Assembly: GCA_910575005.1 (NCBI GenBank)
Contig: CAJTCL010000006.1
Span: 1-64,000, forward strand
Origin: Lachnospiraceae bacterium
GTDB taxonomy: Bacteria; Bacillota; Clostridia; Lachnospirales; Lachnospiraceae
Direction of reading: 5' to 3'
Length of the DNA stretch: 64,000 nucleotides
Shown here: positions 1-8,364 of the stretch, one piece after another
How positions within the stretch are numbered: the stretch's first letter is position 1
Layout of the letters: the number at the start of each line of letters is the position of its first letter
The notes under the pieces: model-generated
Told to the model about the DNA's origin: nothing
The model's input: the letters and a program-made list of their open reading frames with translations, nothing else
Database searches by the model: none
Program-made: the position numbers and the translations under genes

Positions 1-589
1 CTGTCACATAGAAGAATGACATTTTTCTTTTCCATCAACTCAGGCATAACCTGCCGTATCATGGAAACGGCAAGTTCCAGTTTGGACTCTTTTTTCTGCC
101 ACATCCGGTAAGAAAGCGGTACAGACTGGTAAACGATCCTGTCCTTATCCCATACAGGGACGCAGAGCATGACGCTTACAAAGCAGTGCCCGTTCAGGTA
201 GCCACTGCCATTATGTGCGGCATGGTCGAACAATTTTGAGACATTCTCAAACTTTTTCCCGAATTTAGGGACAATGGTATCATCAATGCATAAAAAAACA
301 GGCTGAGTCTCTAAAGGTTTTGGGATTAGTTTCAATGTCATAGATGCCGTGACATTCATAAACCTGGAATAATCCACTTTGGCATAGGAACAGGCATAGT
401 AAAAGGCATTCAGGGATTTATCTGTAAGCTTTGACAGAAAATGCCTGTAAAGGAAACGGATGGAATCAGCGGATTCCAGAGCCACTATAGAAAGCAAAAG
501 CAGGATTAATGTCTGGGCAGTGGGGGTGGAACAGGTTTCAAAATAATTGTAAAAATAATGATAAAGTCTACCAATTAAAGTTTTTTCAT
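1..589 (-). pseudogene. DDE transposase, 3' end beyond window, 5' frameshift
   Basis: Reading the minus strand leftward from about 589 gives a long transposase frame that runs off the window edge. It contains ESADSIRFLYRHFL, YAKVDYSRFMNVTAS, CIDDTIVPKFGKKFENVSK and DHAAHNGSGYLNGHCFVS, typical of IS4-like DDE transposases in Clostridia; the Asp pair in CIDDT is a likely catalytic position. The only plausible start, ATG at 589-587, is followed by six A residues and reads MKKL-stop. With seven A residues it would read MKKTLIGRLYHY and continue into the transposase. A one-base loss in the A-run (real or a sequencing error) is therefore inferred. Family assignment is from recognition only. Confidence 0.75.
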
Positions 590-666
590 TGTATAATAAG
601 TTTGTCGTACAGGGTCACTATCCTTTGTAATGTTTTGGTCAAATTCATTATACAACAGAAAGCCTT

Positions 667-1052
667 GTGCGGCATTTTTTTATTAAAAAAGTTGTAAACT
701 GGTGTTTGAATAAACAAATTAAGAGGAAAAATAGGCCAGGTTGGGTTCGAGTAAATGGTAATGAAAAAACATGTGAATCAAAAATAGATATAGAAGAAAT
801 AATAAATAAATTGCAAGGCGATAATATATATGAATTTAAGGTGTTTATAGAATATGTTAAGGATGTTGGAAACTATAAAGTAAAATTTAGAAATAAATTT
901 ACAAATTATTTAGAAAGAGCAGAAATCTGTAAAAAAGAATGCATACTAAAAGAAGGTATTAGTGAATATGTTTTTTATGCAAATTATTATGATGAGTATG
1001 AATATGAATGGTTTTATATAGGAAGGGCAATTGAAATTTTTTATACTAAATT
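667..1052 (+). pseudogene. 5' part of STAND-ATPase partner gene, cut by IS982 element
   Basis: This frame encodes about 129 residues before the IS982 insertion at 1053. Its last native codons (ACT AAA TT) continue exactly in frame into 2176 when the element and one AAATT copy are removed. The original product therefore continued as ...YTKLAIDYSII... into the 2176-2842 segment, giving roughly 350 residues. I do not recognise a domain here; it is acidic/aromatic and AT-rich (YDEYEYEWFYIGRAIEIFY). The true start is uncertain: ATG 667 lies next to the end of the upstream transposon remnant, so the first 10-15 codons may be foreign and the 5' end may be lost. By position it would be the effector or adaptor partner of the ATPase at 2854. 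Confidence 0.6.
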
Positions 1053-1066
1053 AACCTGTTGTGCTA
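1053..1066. repeat. Left terminal inverted repeat of the IS982 element
   Basis: AACCTGTTGTGCTA, the reverse complement of 2157-2170, and directly preceded by target duplication AAATT at 1048-1052. Confidence 0.92.
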
Positions 1067-1141
1067 TTTTATTTTGAAACGCTTGAAATGTCTAAAAACG
1101 CAAAGAATCCCTGTACCTTCTGTTTTTCCCTTTTGGATATA

Positions 1142-2080
1142 TCAGAAAATCAGACGCTTTATTTGAGCAAGTTCGCAGGTTTCATGAAAAATGCTGTTTA
1201 ATGCCAGACAAAGGTTATATGCCAGGATCTTATTCGTGATCCTGGTACACAGCCCTTGAAAACTACGGGCAAGTACTCTTTCTGCATTTAACTGCCCGCT
1301 TAACTGTGAAAATACAGTTTCCACACGGCGCCTCTGCTTGAATATCATCTGGCGAACTTCCCTGGGCCAATCCGTTTTGCTGTTGGAGCGTTTTAAGGCC
1401 ATCAGGCAGACCCCGTGGCTGTTTAGGTCCTGTGTGAGCGTTTCCCCTACATAGCCTTTGTCGCCAAGGACCACAAACCCTTCCTTTCCTTGCACAAGGT
1501 CGCGCAGGCCTTCTCTGTCGTCTGTGGATGCTGCCGTGATTTCAAATGCAGTGATGTATCCTTCTAGGGTGATCAAGGCATGCACTTTGTAGCCAAAATA
1601 GGTTTCTTTTTTGGAAGGGCATTTTCCGTAATCTGCACCATATCCGCGGAAAGAACGGCAATAACGCGCCCTTCCAAACTTGCAGACGGCAAGCGGAAAG
1701 CTATCCACTATCAAATACCTGCTGGCAGGGATGGGAAATACGCAGGACAACTTCTGCCTGAGCAACTCCGTTGTCTTTAGGAGAGCCCGTCTTGTCCGAT
1801 TAAAACGGCTCCGGCTACAAAGGGTTGGAAACAGATGTCGGTAATTGCGTTTTATAAAGGAATACCATGCGTTTTCGGAATCAATACCAGCTAATTCACC
1901 ACAAATGCTGATCGTGATGATCTCAGAGTCAGACAACTTGGCGTGTAGGACATGGCGTCTTGTGACGACTTCTGGCGGCGCGAAACATCGATACAGATCA
2001 TCAATAATGACATAAACTGTTAAAATAAAATCTTCAAAAGCAGCTATGAGTGTGGTATTATTATCGTAGAACTTCAACAT
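1142..2080 (-). CDS. IS982 family transposase
   Basis: A 312-residue transposase starting at ATG 2080, preceded by AAAGGAGGAATCATT, a strong ribosome binding site; an upstream extension of ten residues is open but lacks such a site. The protein begins MLKFYDNNTTLIAAFEDFI and contains YLIVDSFPLAVC (first catalytic Asp region), GYKVHALITLEGY, VVLGDKGYVGE (second Asp) and RRRVETVFSQL (Glu), the DDE triad layout of the IS982/IS5 group. It catalyses cut-and-paste movement of the surrounding element. The frame is intact and the ends are perfect, so the element may still be active. Confidence 0.92.
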   Translation of the reverse strand: MLKFYDNNTTLIAAFEDFILTVYVIIDDLYRCFAPPEVVTRRHVLHAKLSDSEIITISICGELAGIDSENAWYSFIKRNYRHLFPTLCSRSRFNRTRRALLKTTELLRQKLSCVFPIPASRYLIVDSFPLAVCKFGRARYCRSFRGYGADYGKCPSKKETYFGYKVHALITLEGYITAFEITAASTDDREGLRDLVQGKEGFVVLGDKGYVGETLTQDLNSHGVCLMALKRSNSKTDWPREVRQMIFKQRRRVETVFSQLSGQLNAERVLARSFQGLCTRITNKILAYNLCLALNSIFHETCELAQIKRLIF

Positions 2081-2156
2081 AATGATTCCTCCTTTCAGAA
2101 ATTGTATCACTACAAATAGGATAGCATATTTTGTGAAGTTCTTTTAATTTTTTATC

Positions 2157-2170
2157 TAGCACAACAGGTT
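2157..2170. repeat. Right terminal inverted repeat of the IS982 element
   Basis: TAGCACAACAGGTT, complementary to 1053-1066, directly followed by the second copy of the AAATT target duplication (2171-2175). Confidence 0.92.
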
Positions 2171-2175
2171 AAATT

Positions 2176-2842
2176 AGCTATTGATTATTCAATCATTGCG
2201 GAAAAGAAAACAATAAGATATGATTCAGAATATGAAACAGCATATAAGAATTATTTGATACAAGATGCATGGGATGAACTTGAACAAATTGAAGATGACA
2301 CAAAATTTATTTATGGGGTATATGTTCTGTCAAAAATACTTACTGGGGAAAAGCAGAATAGTTTAAAACAAGATTTTGATGAATTAATTAATAAATTGGT
2401 ATATGAAAATTATTCCATAAAGGAAGAAACAGAAATTAACAATAATTTTAAAGAGATGGACGAGAATTCTCATGAGAAAAGGAAGATGATACATATGTCA
2501 AAAGGTGAAACGTTTAATATAAGTGGTGGGCAAGTCAATATTTCTAATGATAATGCAACAATAAATGCCACACAAAATAACGGTGTGGGTGTAGATAAAA
2601 TAGAAGATATTATAAAAGGGATTACAGAAAATCTTTCTAGACTGGACAGCAAAGAAGCGGATAAACTGGCAGATATTTTAGATATGGCAAAAGATGAATT
2701 GACAAAATCAGAACCAAAAGTGAACAGGTTGAAGAACTGCTTGGCATTGCTTGCGCCAATGTTTACAGTTTCAAATGGAATTCCAACATTAGCAATGAAC
2801 TTGCATAGGTTACAAGATTTTATAATGCAGTATATAAAATAG
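2176..2842 (+). pseudogene. 3' part of STAND-ATPase partner with amyloid-like motif
   Basis: Continuation of the gene begun before 1053. A TTG at 2255 could in principle restart translation (195 residues), but the frame is open back to the IS junction at 2176. About 25 residues (near 2505-2582) read ETFNISGGQVNISNDNATI then NATQNN, a Gln/Asn/Gly-rich beta-prone stretch. It is followed by a charged helical tail (KIEDIIKGITENLSRL, DKLADILDMAKDEL) and a hydrophobic C-terminus. The motif QVNI..DN....TQNN recurs at the N-terminus of the ATPase encoded 11 bp downstream, with 10 of 17 positions identical. Shared short Q/N motifs between an NLR and its neighbour are the hallmark of amyloid-signalling pairs. 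The function here is inference; no enzymatic domain is recognised. Confidence 0.6.
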
Positions 2843-2853
2843 GGGGAAATAAA

Positions 2854-5010
2854 ATGGCAGAGAATTCGGGAGTGGTAGTAAATTTATATAAGGGTGCACA
2901 GGTTAATATAGCATTAGATAATGGAAATGTGTATTCTACCCAAAATAATGTGAAATTGAAATCAAATATTCAGTCTAATATAATAACATATGGTCAAGAT
3001 ATTACCTTCACTAATAATTTTGTTGGAAGAGAAGACGAGATAAACATGGTACTAAAAAAGCTTGAAAAAAATGATCGTATCCTTATTAGCGGAATGGGTG
3101 GGATTGGTAAAACTGCTATTTTGAAAAAGTTATATCATATTATAGTGGAATCAAATAAAAATAGTAATAAAAAATTTGGGTATTTTGAGTATAAATTATC
3201 AATGGATGATACTATTTATAATGCTTTGGAATTTGAAAAAACAGGTGATAGATATCTGGATATGCAAAAGGCTAAAAAAGTACTAGAGAATTATGCAAAT
3301 TGTGATGAAGTGATAATTTTTATTGATAATATTCCTAACCAAAAATATGAGGAAATCCAGAAATTAGCAAGTGTTAAAGGAAAAATTATTATTACATCAA
3401 GACAAAATGAATATGAGAATTATGAGACAGTATTTATTGATAAAATGAGTACGGAAGAATGTAAAAAACTATTTGAAAGAGAGAGTGGAATATATACAGA
3501 TGCACGGGACTTAGATTATATTATTAATTCTCTCATTGGACGACATACGTTGACTGTAAAACTGTTAGCAAATATAGCGAAAAAAAAGCAATGGACAATA
3601 GAAGATATAAATAATAAATTAACAGAGATAGGTTTTAAAATAGAGTATAGGGATTTGGGTAAAACAACAAATATATTGTCTGAGTATAAGAAACTATATT
3701 CAATTTCAGGATTAAGCAGTTGTGAAAAGAATATATTGGAGGGTTTTTCTTTATTAAGAGAAGCACAATTAGATAAAAATAAATATCAGAAATTTTTAGC
3801 ACAGGATGCGAAAGATGCGGAAAATGATAAATTATATGAATTATATGAAAAGGGTTGGCTAGAAAGAAATAAAGACGAATTTTCGATTCATCCAGTCTTT
3901 GCAGAATTTATTGCAGAATTGGATGAAATTAGTATTGTTAGACATGAAGGATTATATGAGTTTATAAAATCATTGTGTTTAGAATTTGATGATTTAACCA
4001 TATTAAGCAAACAAGCTTATTTAACAGAATTAATTTCATTTGGCAAAAATGTGTCGATAAAGTGTGGAGTGGAAAATGAACTGTATAATATCGCATTTAT
4101 TGCCAAGTATTTTACGGAATACAATAATGCCATTATTATATTGCAAAGAATAGGAAAGGTTTATGAAGAAAATTATATAAAGGCACAATTGTTGTTGGGA
4201 GAAATTTATACAGATTTGAGTGATTTTGAAAAAGCTAACGAATGCTTTGATAGATTTAAGGAAATTTGGCCAAACAAAGATAAGGTAAGATTATCATATT
4301 TATATATTGAATATAAAATAGATTATTCCTTATATTTAGAAAAAAGTTCTAAAACAGATTCAGATAGAAAGAAGGCAATTATAGAACTTGAAGAACTTCT
4401 GAAATTGGAAATGGATGAGCTAACACAAGGTAAAATCTATAATTGTTTGGGAGGTTTTTATACAAACTTAAAAGGAAATGTTGAAAATTTAAATAAAGCG
4501 TTGGAGTATCATAAAAGAGCAAAGGCTATTAGAGAAAAAAGTAGCGCTAATATTATGGATTTAGCAAGAACTTATAATAATATTGCTAATGTTTATTTTT
4601 ATAAGTCAAAAATCGAAAATGAGAAAGAAGGAAATTTGAAAAATGCAGAAAAATACTACATAAAATCCATCGATTTACGGAAAAAGGTATTAAATAATAA
4701 TCATCCAGATATTGCAAGGGTTTTAGTTAATTTGGGCAATGTTTATGTGGAGCAAAGTAAATATAAAGATGCATTGTCTGTTATGAAAAAGGGTTTAAAG
4801 ATCAGAGAAAAGTCTTTAGGTAGTTGTTCTGTAGAGGTGGGAGGTACATATGCTAATATGGCAAGAGCGTATGAAAAGTTACAGGATAAAGAAAATGTAT
4901 TGAAATGTGTGAAAAAAGCGAAAGAAATATTTTTATTGTTATATGGGGAGAAATCAGATAAGTACATAAATTTATGCAAGAATTACGAAAATGTTATTAG
5001 CGATATGTAA
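2854..5010 (+). CDS. NB-ARC STAND ATPase with TPR repeats (bacterial NLR-like)
   Basis: A 718-residue protein preceded by TAGGGGGAAATAAA. Residues 6-32 form a Q/N-rich motif (QVNI at 16-19, TQNN at 29-32) shared with the upstream protein. An NB-ARC ATPase follows: FVGREDEI at 56-63, Walker A GMGGIGKT at 80-87, Walker B VIIFIDNI at 153-160 and sensor-like IIITSRQ at 178-184. A winged-helix region with IHPVF comes next, and from about 430 to the end there are tetratricopeptide-like helices (NLGNVYVEQSKYKDAL, NNIANVYF). Such STAND proteins are nucleotide-driven switches that oligomerise on sensing a trigger, often in anti-phage immunity. It lacks a fused effector domain, which suggests the effector is the adjacent gene. 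The AT-rich codon use suggests horizontal transfer. The domain call is firm; the defence role is inferred. Confidence 0.82.
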   Translation: MAENSGVVVNLYKGAQVNIALDNGNVYSTQNNVKLKSNIQSNIITYGQDITFTNNFVGREDEINMVLKKLEKNDRILISGMGGIGKTAILKKLYHIIVESNKNSNKKFGYFEYKLSMDDTIYNALEFEKTGDRYLDMQKAKKVLENYANCDEVIIFIDNIPNQKYEEIQKLASVKGKIIITSRQNEYENYETVFIDKMSTEECKKLFERESGIYTDARDLDYIINSLIGRHTLTVKLLANIAKKKQWTIEDINNKLTEIGFKIEYRDLGKTTNILSEYKKLYSISGLSSCEKNILEGFSLLREAQLDKNKYQKFLAQDAKDAENDKLYELYEKGWLERNKDEFSIHPVFAEFIAELDEISIVRHEGLYEFIKSLCLEFDDLTILSKQAYLTELISFGKNVSIKCGVENELYNIAFIAKYFTEYNNAIIILQRIGKVYEENYIKAQLLLGEIYTDLSDFEKANECFDRFKEIWPNKDKVRLSYLYIEYKIDYSLYLEKSSKTDSDRKKAIIELEELLKLEMDELTQGKIYNCLGGFYTNLKGNVENLNKALEYHKRAKAIREKSSANIMDLARTYNNIANVYFYKSKIENEKEGNLKNAEKYYIKSIDLRKKVLNNNHPDIARVLVNLGNVYVEQSKYKDALSVMKKGLKIREKSLGSCSVEVGGTYANMARAYEKLQDKENVLKCVKKAKEIFLLLYGEKSDKYINLCKNYENVISDM

Positions 5011-5029
5011 AAGAAAAATAAAATTTTGT

Positions 5030-5130
5030 GGCATGATTATTTCTCTTGGTTATCGTGTGAAACCCTTGATTGATGCATAATTTCGTTGTTGGACAACTTA
5101 GCGTTTTTTGCCTGCTATTATTGAAACAAG
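5030..5130 (+). pseudogene. RhuM-family fragment, heavily decayed
   Basis: Translation of this stretch gives MIISLGYRVKPLIDA-stop-FRCWTT-stop-RFL, which matches the RhuM segment MIISLGYRVKSRIATNFRRW found in the next gene copy. Only about 30 codons survive, with two in-frame stops. It is a third, dead relative of the RhuM genes at 5399 and 36144. Confidence 0.6.
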
Positions 5131-5169
5131 TATATATTCAACGGAAGAACAAATAAAATATGTAAAATA

Positions 5170-5373
5170 TTGGGAAAAAGAGTTGAGATATTGAAGAAAA
5201 ATTTAATGGGATTAGGATATACCAATGGGCTGGCTTTGGGGCAAGAGCTAAAAAAATCAGAAGATATTGCTCGTTCCATTGCGGAATTTTTAGTTAATAT
5301 AGCAGATATGAAAAATCCAGATATTAATAACATTCATGAAGCCATATATCAGAGAATTCAAATGTATGTTTAA
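5170..5373 (+). CDS. Hypothetical short ORF, 67 residues
   Basis: An open frame of 67 residues from ATG 5170, without a convincing ribosome binding site and with no recognised family. The middle (ARSIAEFLVNIADMKNPDINNI) looks helical. It lies between a dead RhuM fragment and the RhuM gene at 5399, so it may be residual coding sequence from a deleted neighbour rather than a live gene. Confidence 0.3.
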   Translation: MGKRVEILKKNLMGLGYTNGLALGQELKKSEDIARSIAEFLVNIADMKNPDINNIHEAIYQRIQMYV

Positions 5374-5398
5374 AGAAATGAAGATGGGGGAGTTATAA

Positions 5399-6403
5399 GT
5401 GGATAATTGTGGAGAAATTCTTTTATATCAATCTGAAGACGGTTTGACAAAGATTGAAGTTAAAATACAGGACGAAACAGTGTGGCTGACATAACAGCAA
5501 ATGGCAGATTTGTTCCAAACGTCGCGAACAAATGTTGTAGAACATATCGCACATATATATGAGGAATTTGAATTAGATGAAAACTCAACCTGTCGGAAAT
5601 TCCGACAGGTTCGCAAGGAAGGAAATCGCGAAGTATCACGAGAGATGCCCTACTATAATCTTGATATGATTATCTCTCTTGGTTATAGAGTGAAATCCAG
5701 AATAGCTACGAATTTTCGGCGTTGGGCGACAGAACGTTTGAAAGAATATATGATAAAAGGCTTTACTATGGATGATGAGCGATTAAAAAATCTGGGAGGT
5801 GGAAATTACTGGAAAGAACTATTAGATCGTATACGGGATATCCGTTCTTCGGAAAAAGTGATGTATCGGCAGGTACTTGACCTTTATGCTACAAGTGTGG
5901 ATTATAATCCCAAAAGCAATGAATCTATTGCTTTTTTTTAAATGGTTCAAAATAAGCTTCATTATGCAGCACATGGGCATACGGTAGCAGAAGTAATCTA
6001 TGAACGTGCAAATGCAGAAAAGCAATTTATGGGGCTAAAAAGTTTTTCTGGCGATTTTCCAACATTAAAAGATATCGGTATTGCAAAGAATTATTTAAGT
6101 GAGGAAGAATTGAAGATTTTAAACAATATTGTATCGGGATATTTTGATTTTGCAGAAGTTCAGGCTATGCGCCATAATCCTATGTATATGTCTGATTATG
6201 TAGAGCATCTTGATAATGTATTGAAAACGACTGGAGAAAAACTATTGCAGGGAGTAGGAACAGTTAGCCATGCACAGGCAATCGAAAAAGCAACAGAGGA
6301 ATATAAAAAATATCAGGTTCAGAACTTATCACCAGTTGAAGAAGAATATTTAGAAAGCATTAAAAACATACATAGTACAGCAAAGAAAAAGGCGAAGAAA
6401 TAA
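5399..6403 (+). pseudogene. RhuM-family protein gene with two in-frame TAA codons
   Basis: One continuous frame of about 334 codons, from GTG 5399 (after GGGGGAGTTATAA) to TAA 6401-6403, matches the full length of RhuM ('virulence protein RhuM', DUF/Fic-adjacent family PF13310). Segments include ILLYQSEDGLTKIEVK, QQMADLFQTSRTNVVEHI, MIISLGYRVKSRIATNFRRW, VQNKLHYAAHGHT and MYMSDYVEHLDN. It is broken by TAA at 5492-5494 (WLT*QQMADLF) and TAA at 5939-5941 (FF*MVQNKLHYA). No frameshift is present, and homology continues in the same frame after each stop. The RhuM biochemical role is unknown; relatives are common beside restriction systems. It could be a decaying pseudogene or a gene needing readthrough. 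Confidence 0.75.
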
Positions 6404-6546
6404 TAACGCAGAATTGTGTTCCTATACGAGTGACGAGGATAAAAAATTGTGTTTACATAGTAGCTCAGACACATGTGGAGTGTGTCGTGTTGATGTCACG
6501 GGTGGAGAAATAGAATAGCGGAAAAGTGCAGAAAACAAGGGATTTC

Positions 6547-6592
6547 CGGGAGTTGGAACAGTTTGAAAAAATTGTTCCAACTCTCGGATTTT
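6547..6592 (+). terminator. Rho-independent terminator
   Basis: Perfect stem GAGTTGGAACA (6550-6560) / TGTTCCAACTC (6573-6583), extendable by CCG/CGG, followed by ATTTTTTG. It closes the accessory region before the TetR operon. Confidence 0.8.
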
Positions 6593-6775
6593 TTGTTTGT
6601 TGTATTGTGCGGAAACATATCCACTACTTTTTGGATGGGATAGTTGAGTTGACAGGATAGATATGGGGTATGTTGTGGAGATAGGATTGTTAAAAGGGGT
6701 GTTGAGTGGATGATATAGTTAAAACACGTTGTTTCTGGTGGAAAATAATGTACTTGCTTTATTTCGTCCGAAAAC

Positions 6776-6804
6776 TTGACAAGAAGTCTCTTAATTGTTA
6801 TAAT
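6776..6804 (+). promoter_or_regulatory. Sigma-A promoter for the TetR gene
   Basis: Consensus -35 TTGACA at 6776-6781, a 17-bp spacer and consensus -10 TATAAT at 6799-6804, about 40 bp before the regulator start. Downstream, AATTTAGTCA resembles the ATTTAGTCA before the ABC genes and may be a shared operator half-site. Confidence 0.85.
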
Positions 6805-6843
6805 GACCATACAAACAAATTTAGTCAAAAAGAGGTGAGGGCA

Positions 6844-7434
6844 GTGCCAAAGAGTTATTCTGAGCAGGAAAAAGAATATATAAGGAAACGCTTAAAAGAA
6901 GAAGCGGCAAAATGCCTTGTGAAGTATGGCGTTCGCCGCACGACGGTTGATGAAATCGTAAAGCGGGTCAATATTCCCAAAGGGACTTTTTATCTCTTTT
7001 ATAAATCAAAGGAACTGCTTTTGTTTGATGTTATTCAGGAACAGCAGGAGAATGTCAATCGTGAGCTGTATCAGGCTATTTCTAATGTCGCCGATACGGA
7101 ATTTTCAGCGGAAAGGCTGACTGATGTGATTTTCGGGTTTTATAAAATGACAGAGAAAATGCTGATTTTGAAAATGCTTGATGTCAATGAAGTGGAATTG
7201 CTTGCACGTAAGCTGCCGCGGGAAATAGTAGAGGAGCATTTTCAGGACGATACGGATACGATTGAAAAGATGCTTGCCCTGCTTCCCGTAAAAAAAGAAG
7301 TAGACATAAAGGCTGTCAGTGCCGCATTCCACGCAATTTATTTTGCAACGCTGCATAAAGCGGAGATAGGTGAAGAAGAGTATGATGAGGCACTGCGTAT
7401 TTTAATTTATGGAATTGTAACACAATTTATCTAA
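6844..7434 (+). CDS. TetR/AcrR family transcriptional regulator
   Basis: A 196-residue regulator. GTG 6844 is chosen because AGAGGTGAGG lies just upstream and the perfect promoter at 6776-6804 sits before it; the longer frame from 6706 would start upstream of that promoter. The N-terminal helix-turn-helix is clear (KYGVRRTTVDEIVKRVNIPKGTFYLFYKSKE), and the rest is a helical ligand-binding domain. It is followed by three ABC-transporter genes preceded by an inverted repeat. By analogy with the family it probably represses that exporter and itself until an inducing compound binds. The inducer is unknown. Confidence 0.88.
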   Translation: MPKSYSEQEKEYIRKRLKEEAAKCLVKYGVRRTTVDEIVKRVNIPKGTFYLFYKSKELLLFDVIQEQQENVNRELYQAISNVADTEFSAERLTDVIFGFYKMTEKMLILKMLDVNEVELLARKLPREIVEEHFQDDTDTIEKMLALLPVKKEVDIKAVSAAFHAIYFATLHKAEIGEEEYDEALRILIYGIVTQFI

Positions 7435-7435
7435 A

Positions 7436-7458
7436 AAGTCCGGCTATCAGCCGGACTT
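7436..7458 (+). terminator. Short GC-rich hairpin after tetR
   Basis: AAGTCCGGCT (7436-7445), loop ATC, AGCCGGACTT (7449-7458): a perfect 10-bp stem directly after the stop codon. No T-run follows, so it is a weak terminator or an RNA-stability/attenuation element between tetR and the exporter genes. Confidence 0.5.
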
Positions 7459-7474
7459 AAAACAAGCCATTAAT

Positions 7475-7498
7475 TGACTATTAAAATTTATTTAGTCA
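7475..7498 (+). promoter_or_regulatory. Candidate TetR operator/promoter before the ABC operon
   Basis: Inverted repeat TGACTA-12-TAGTCA about 20 bp before the ABC ATPase start. It overlaps a possible -35 TTGACT and lies just before TATAGT and an AAGGAGG site. The same TTTAGTCA half-site occurs near the tetR start. Confidence 0.5.
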
Positions 7499-7518
7499 TA
7501 TAGTATAAGGAGGAATAT

Positions 7519-8364
7519 ATGATACAAGTTAGCAATCTTTCGTTCAGCTATACAAAGCAGCCTTTTATTTCTGATATGAGCTTTTCTGTTTCTTCGGGTG
7601 AAATCTTTGGATTTTTAGGACCGTCTGGGGCAGGTAAAAGCACATTGCAAAAAATATTGATAGGGCTGCTTACTAATTATCAAGGTTCTGCGATGGTAAA
7701 CGGCATTGAATGCAAGGAACACACAAAGCATTTTTATGAAGATATAGGGGTGGATTTTGAATTTTCAACCATGTATGAAAAATTGACTGCGAAAGAAAAT
7801 CTGAGGTTTTTCTCATCGCTGTATGAAAAAAAGCCGCGTCCGATTGAGGAACTTTTGGAAATGGTAGGATTAGAGCACGACGCAGATAAGTGCGTATCCG
7901 ATTATTCAAAGGGTATGAAATCCCGCTTAAACTTTATAAAAGCATTGCTGCATGACCCGCTTTTGCTTTGCCTTGACGAGCCGACCAGTGGACTTGATCC
8001 CACAAACAGTCGTATGATGAAAGATATGATTTTAGCGGAAAAGGCAAAAGGGAAAACTATTCTTTTGACAACGCATAATATGCAGGATGCAGCCGAGCTT
8101 TGTGACAGAGTAGCATTTATTGTGGGTGGCAAAATATGCGCTCTTGACAGCCCGCATAATCTGATTATGTCAAAAGGTGCGGCAACCGTAACTTATACAT
8201 GGATCGAGAATGGGGAGCATAGTGCAAGCTGTCCTCTCGAACACTTATCTTCGGATGAACGATTGAAGAGTTTGATTGCTGAAAATCGTCTGCAGTCCAT
8301 TCATAGCAGCGAGCCAACTTTAAATGACATTTTTATGGATATTACGGGGAGGACGCTGCTATGA
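7519..8364 (+). CDS. ABC transporter ATP-binding protein
   Basis: A 281-residue ATPase starting 8 bp after AAGGAGG. Walker A GPSGAGKST at 34-42, the ABC signature in the variant form YSKGMKSRL, Walker B LLLCLDEPTSGLDP and switch His TTHNMQD are all present. This 'YSKGM' signature is usual in DrrA/CcmA-like exporters. The C-terminal 80 residues form a small accessory domain. The stop overlaps the next start (ATGA). Together with the two following membrane proteins it should form an ABC-2-type exporter; the substrate (drug, peptide or lipid) is not evident. It is probably controlled by the upstream TetR protein. Confidence 0.9.
   Translation: MIQVSNLSFSYTKQPFISDMSFSVSSGEIFGFLGPSGAGKSTLQKILIGLLTNYQGSAMVNGIECKEHTKHFYEDIGVDFEFSTMYEKLTAKENLRFFSSLYEKKPRPIEELLEMVGLEHDADKCVSDYSKGMKSRLNFIKALLHDPLLLCLDEPTSGLDPTNSRMMKDMILAEKAKGKTILLTTHNMQDAAELCDRVAFIVGGKICALDSPHNLIMSKGAATVTYTWIENGEHSASCPLEHLSSDERLKSLIAENRLQSIHSSEPTLNDIFMDITGRTLL

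Larger units (their letters stand above)
1053..2170 (-). mobile_element. IS982-family insertion sequence, complete
   Basis: An 1118-bp element with perfect 14-bp terminal inverted repeats (AACCTGTTGTGCTA at 1053-1066, complement at 2157-2170), flanked by a direct 5-bp target duplication AAATT (1048-1052 and 2171-2175). It carries one transposase gene on the minus strand. Its sharply different, GC-richer composition marks it as a recent arrival in an AT-rich gene. Removing the element and one AAATT restores an open reading frame across the junction, which shows directly that it inserted into a coding sequence. Confidence 0.93.

Noticed and set aside
6706-6843. N-terminal extension of the first TetR regulator
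   Set aside because: The extension would overlap a consensus promoter, and the helix-turn-helix begins right after GTG 6844.
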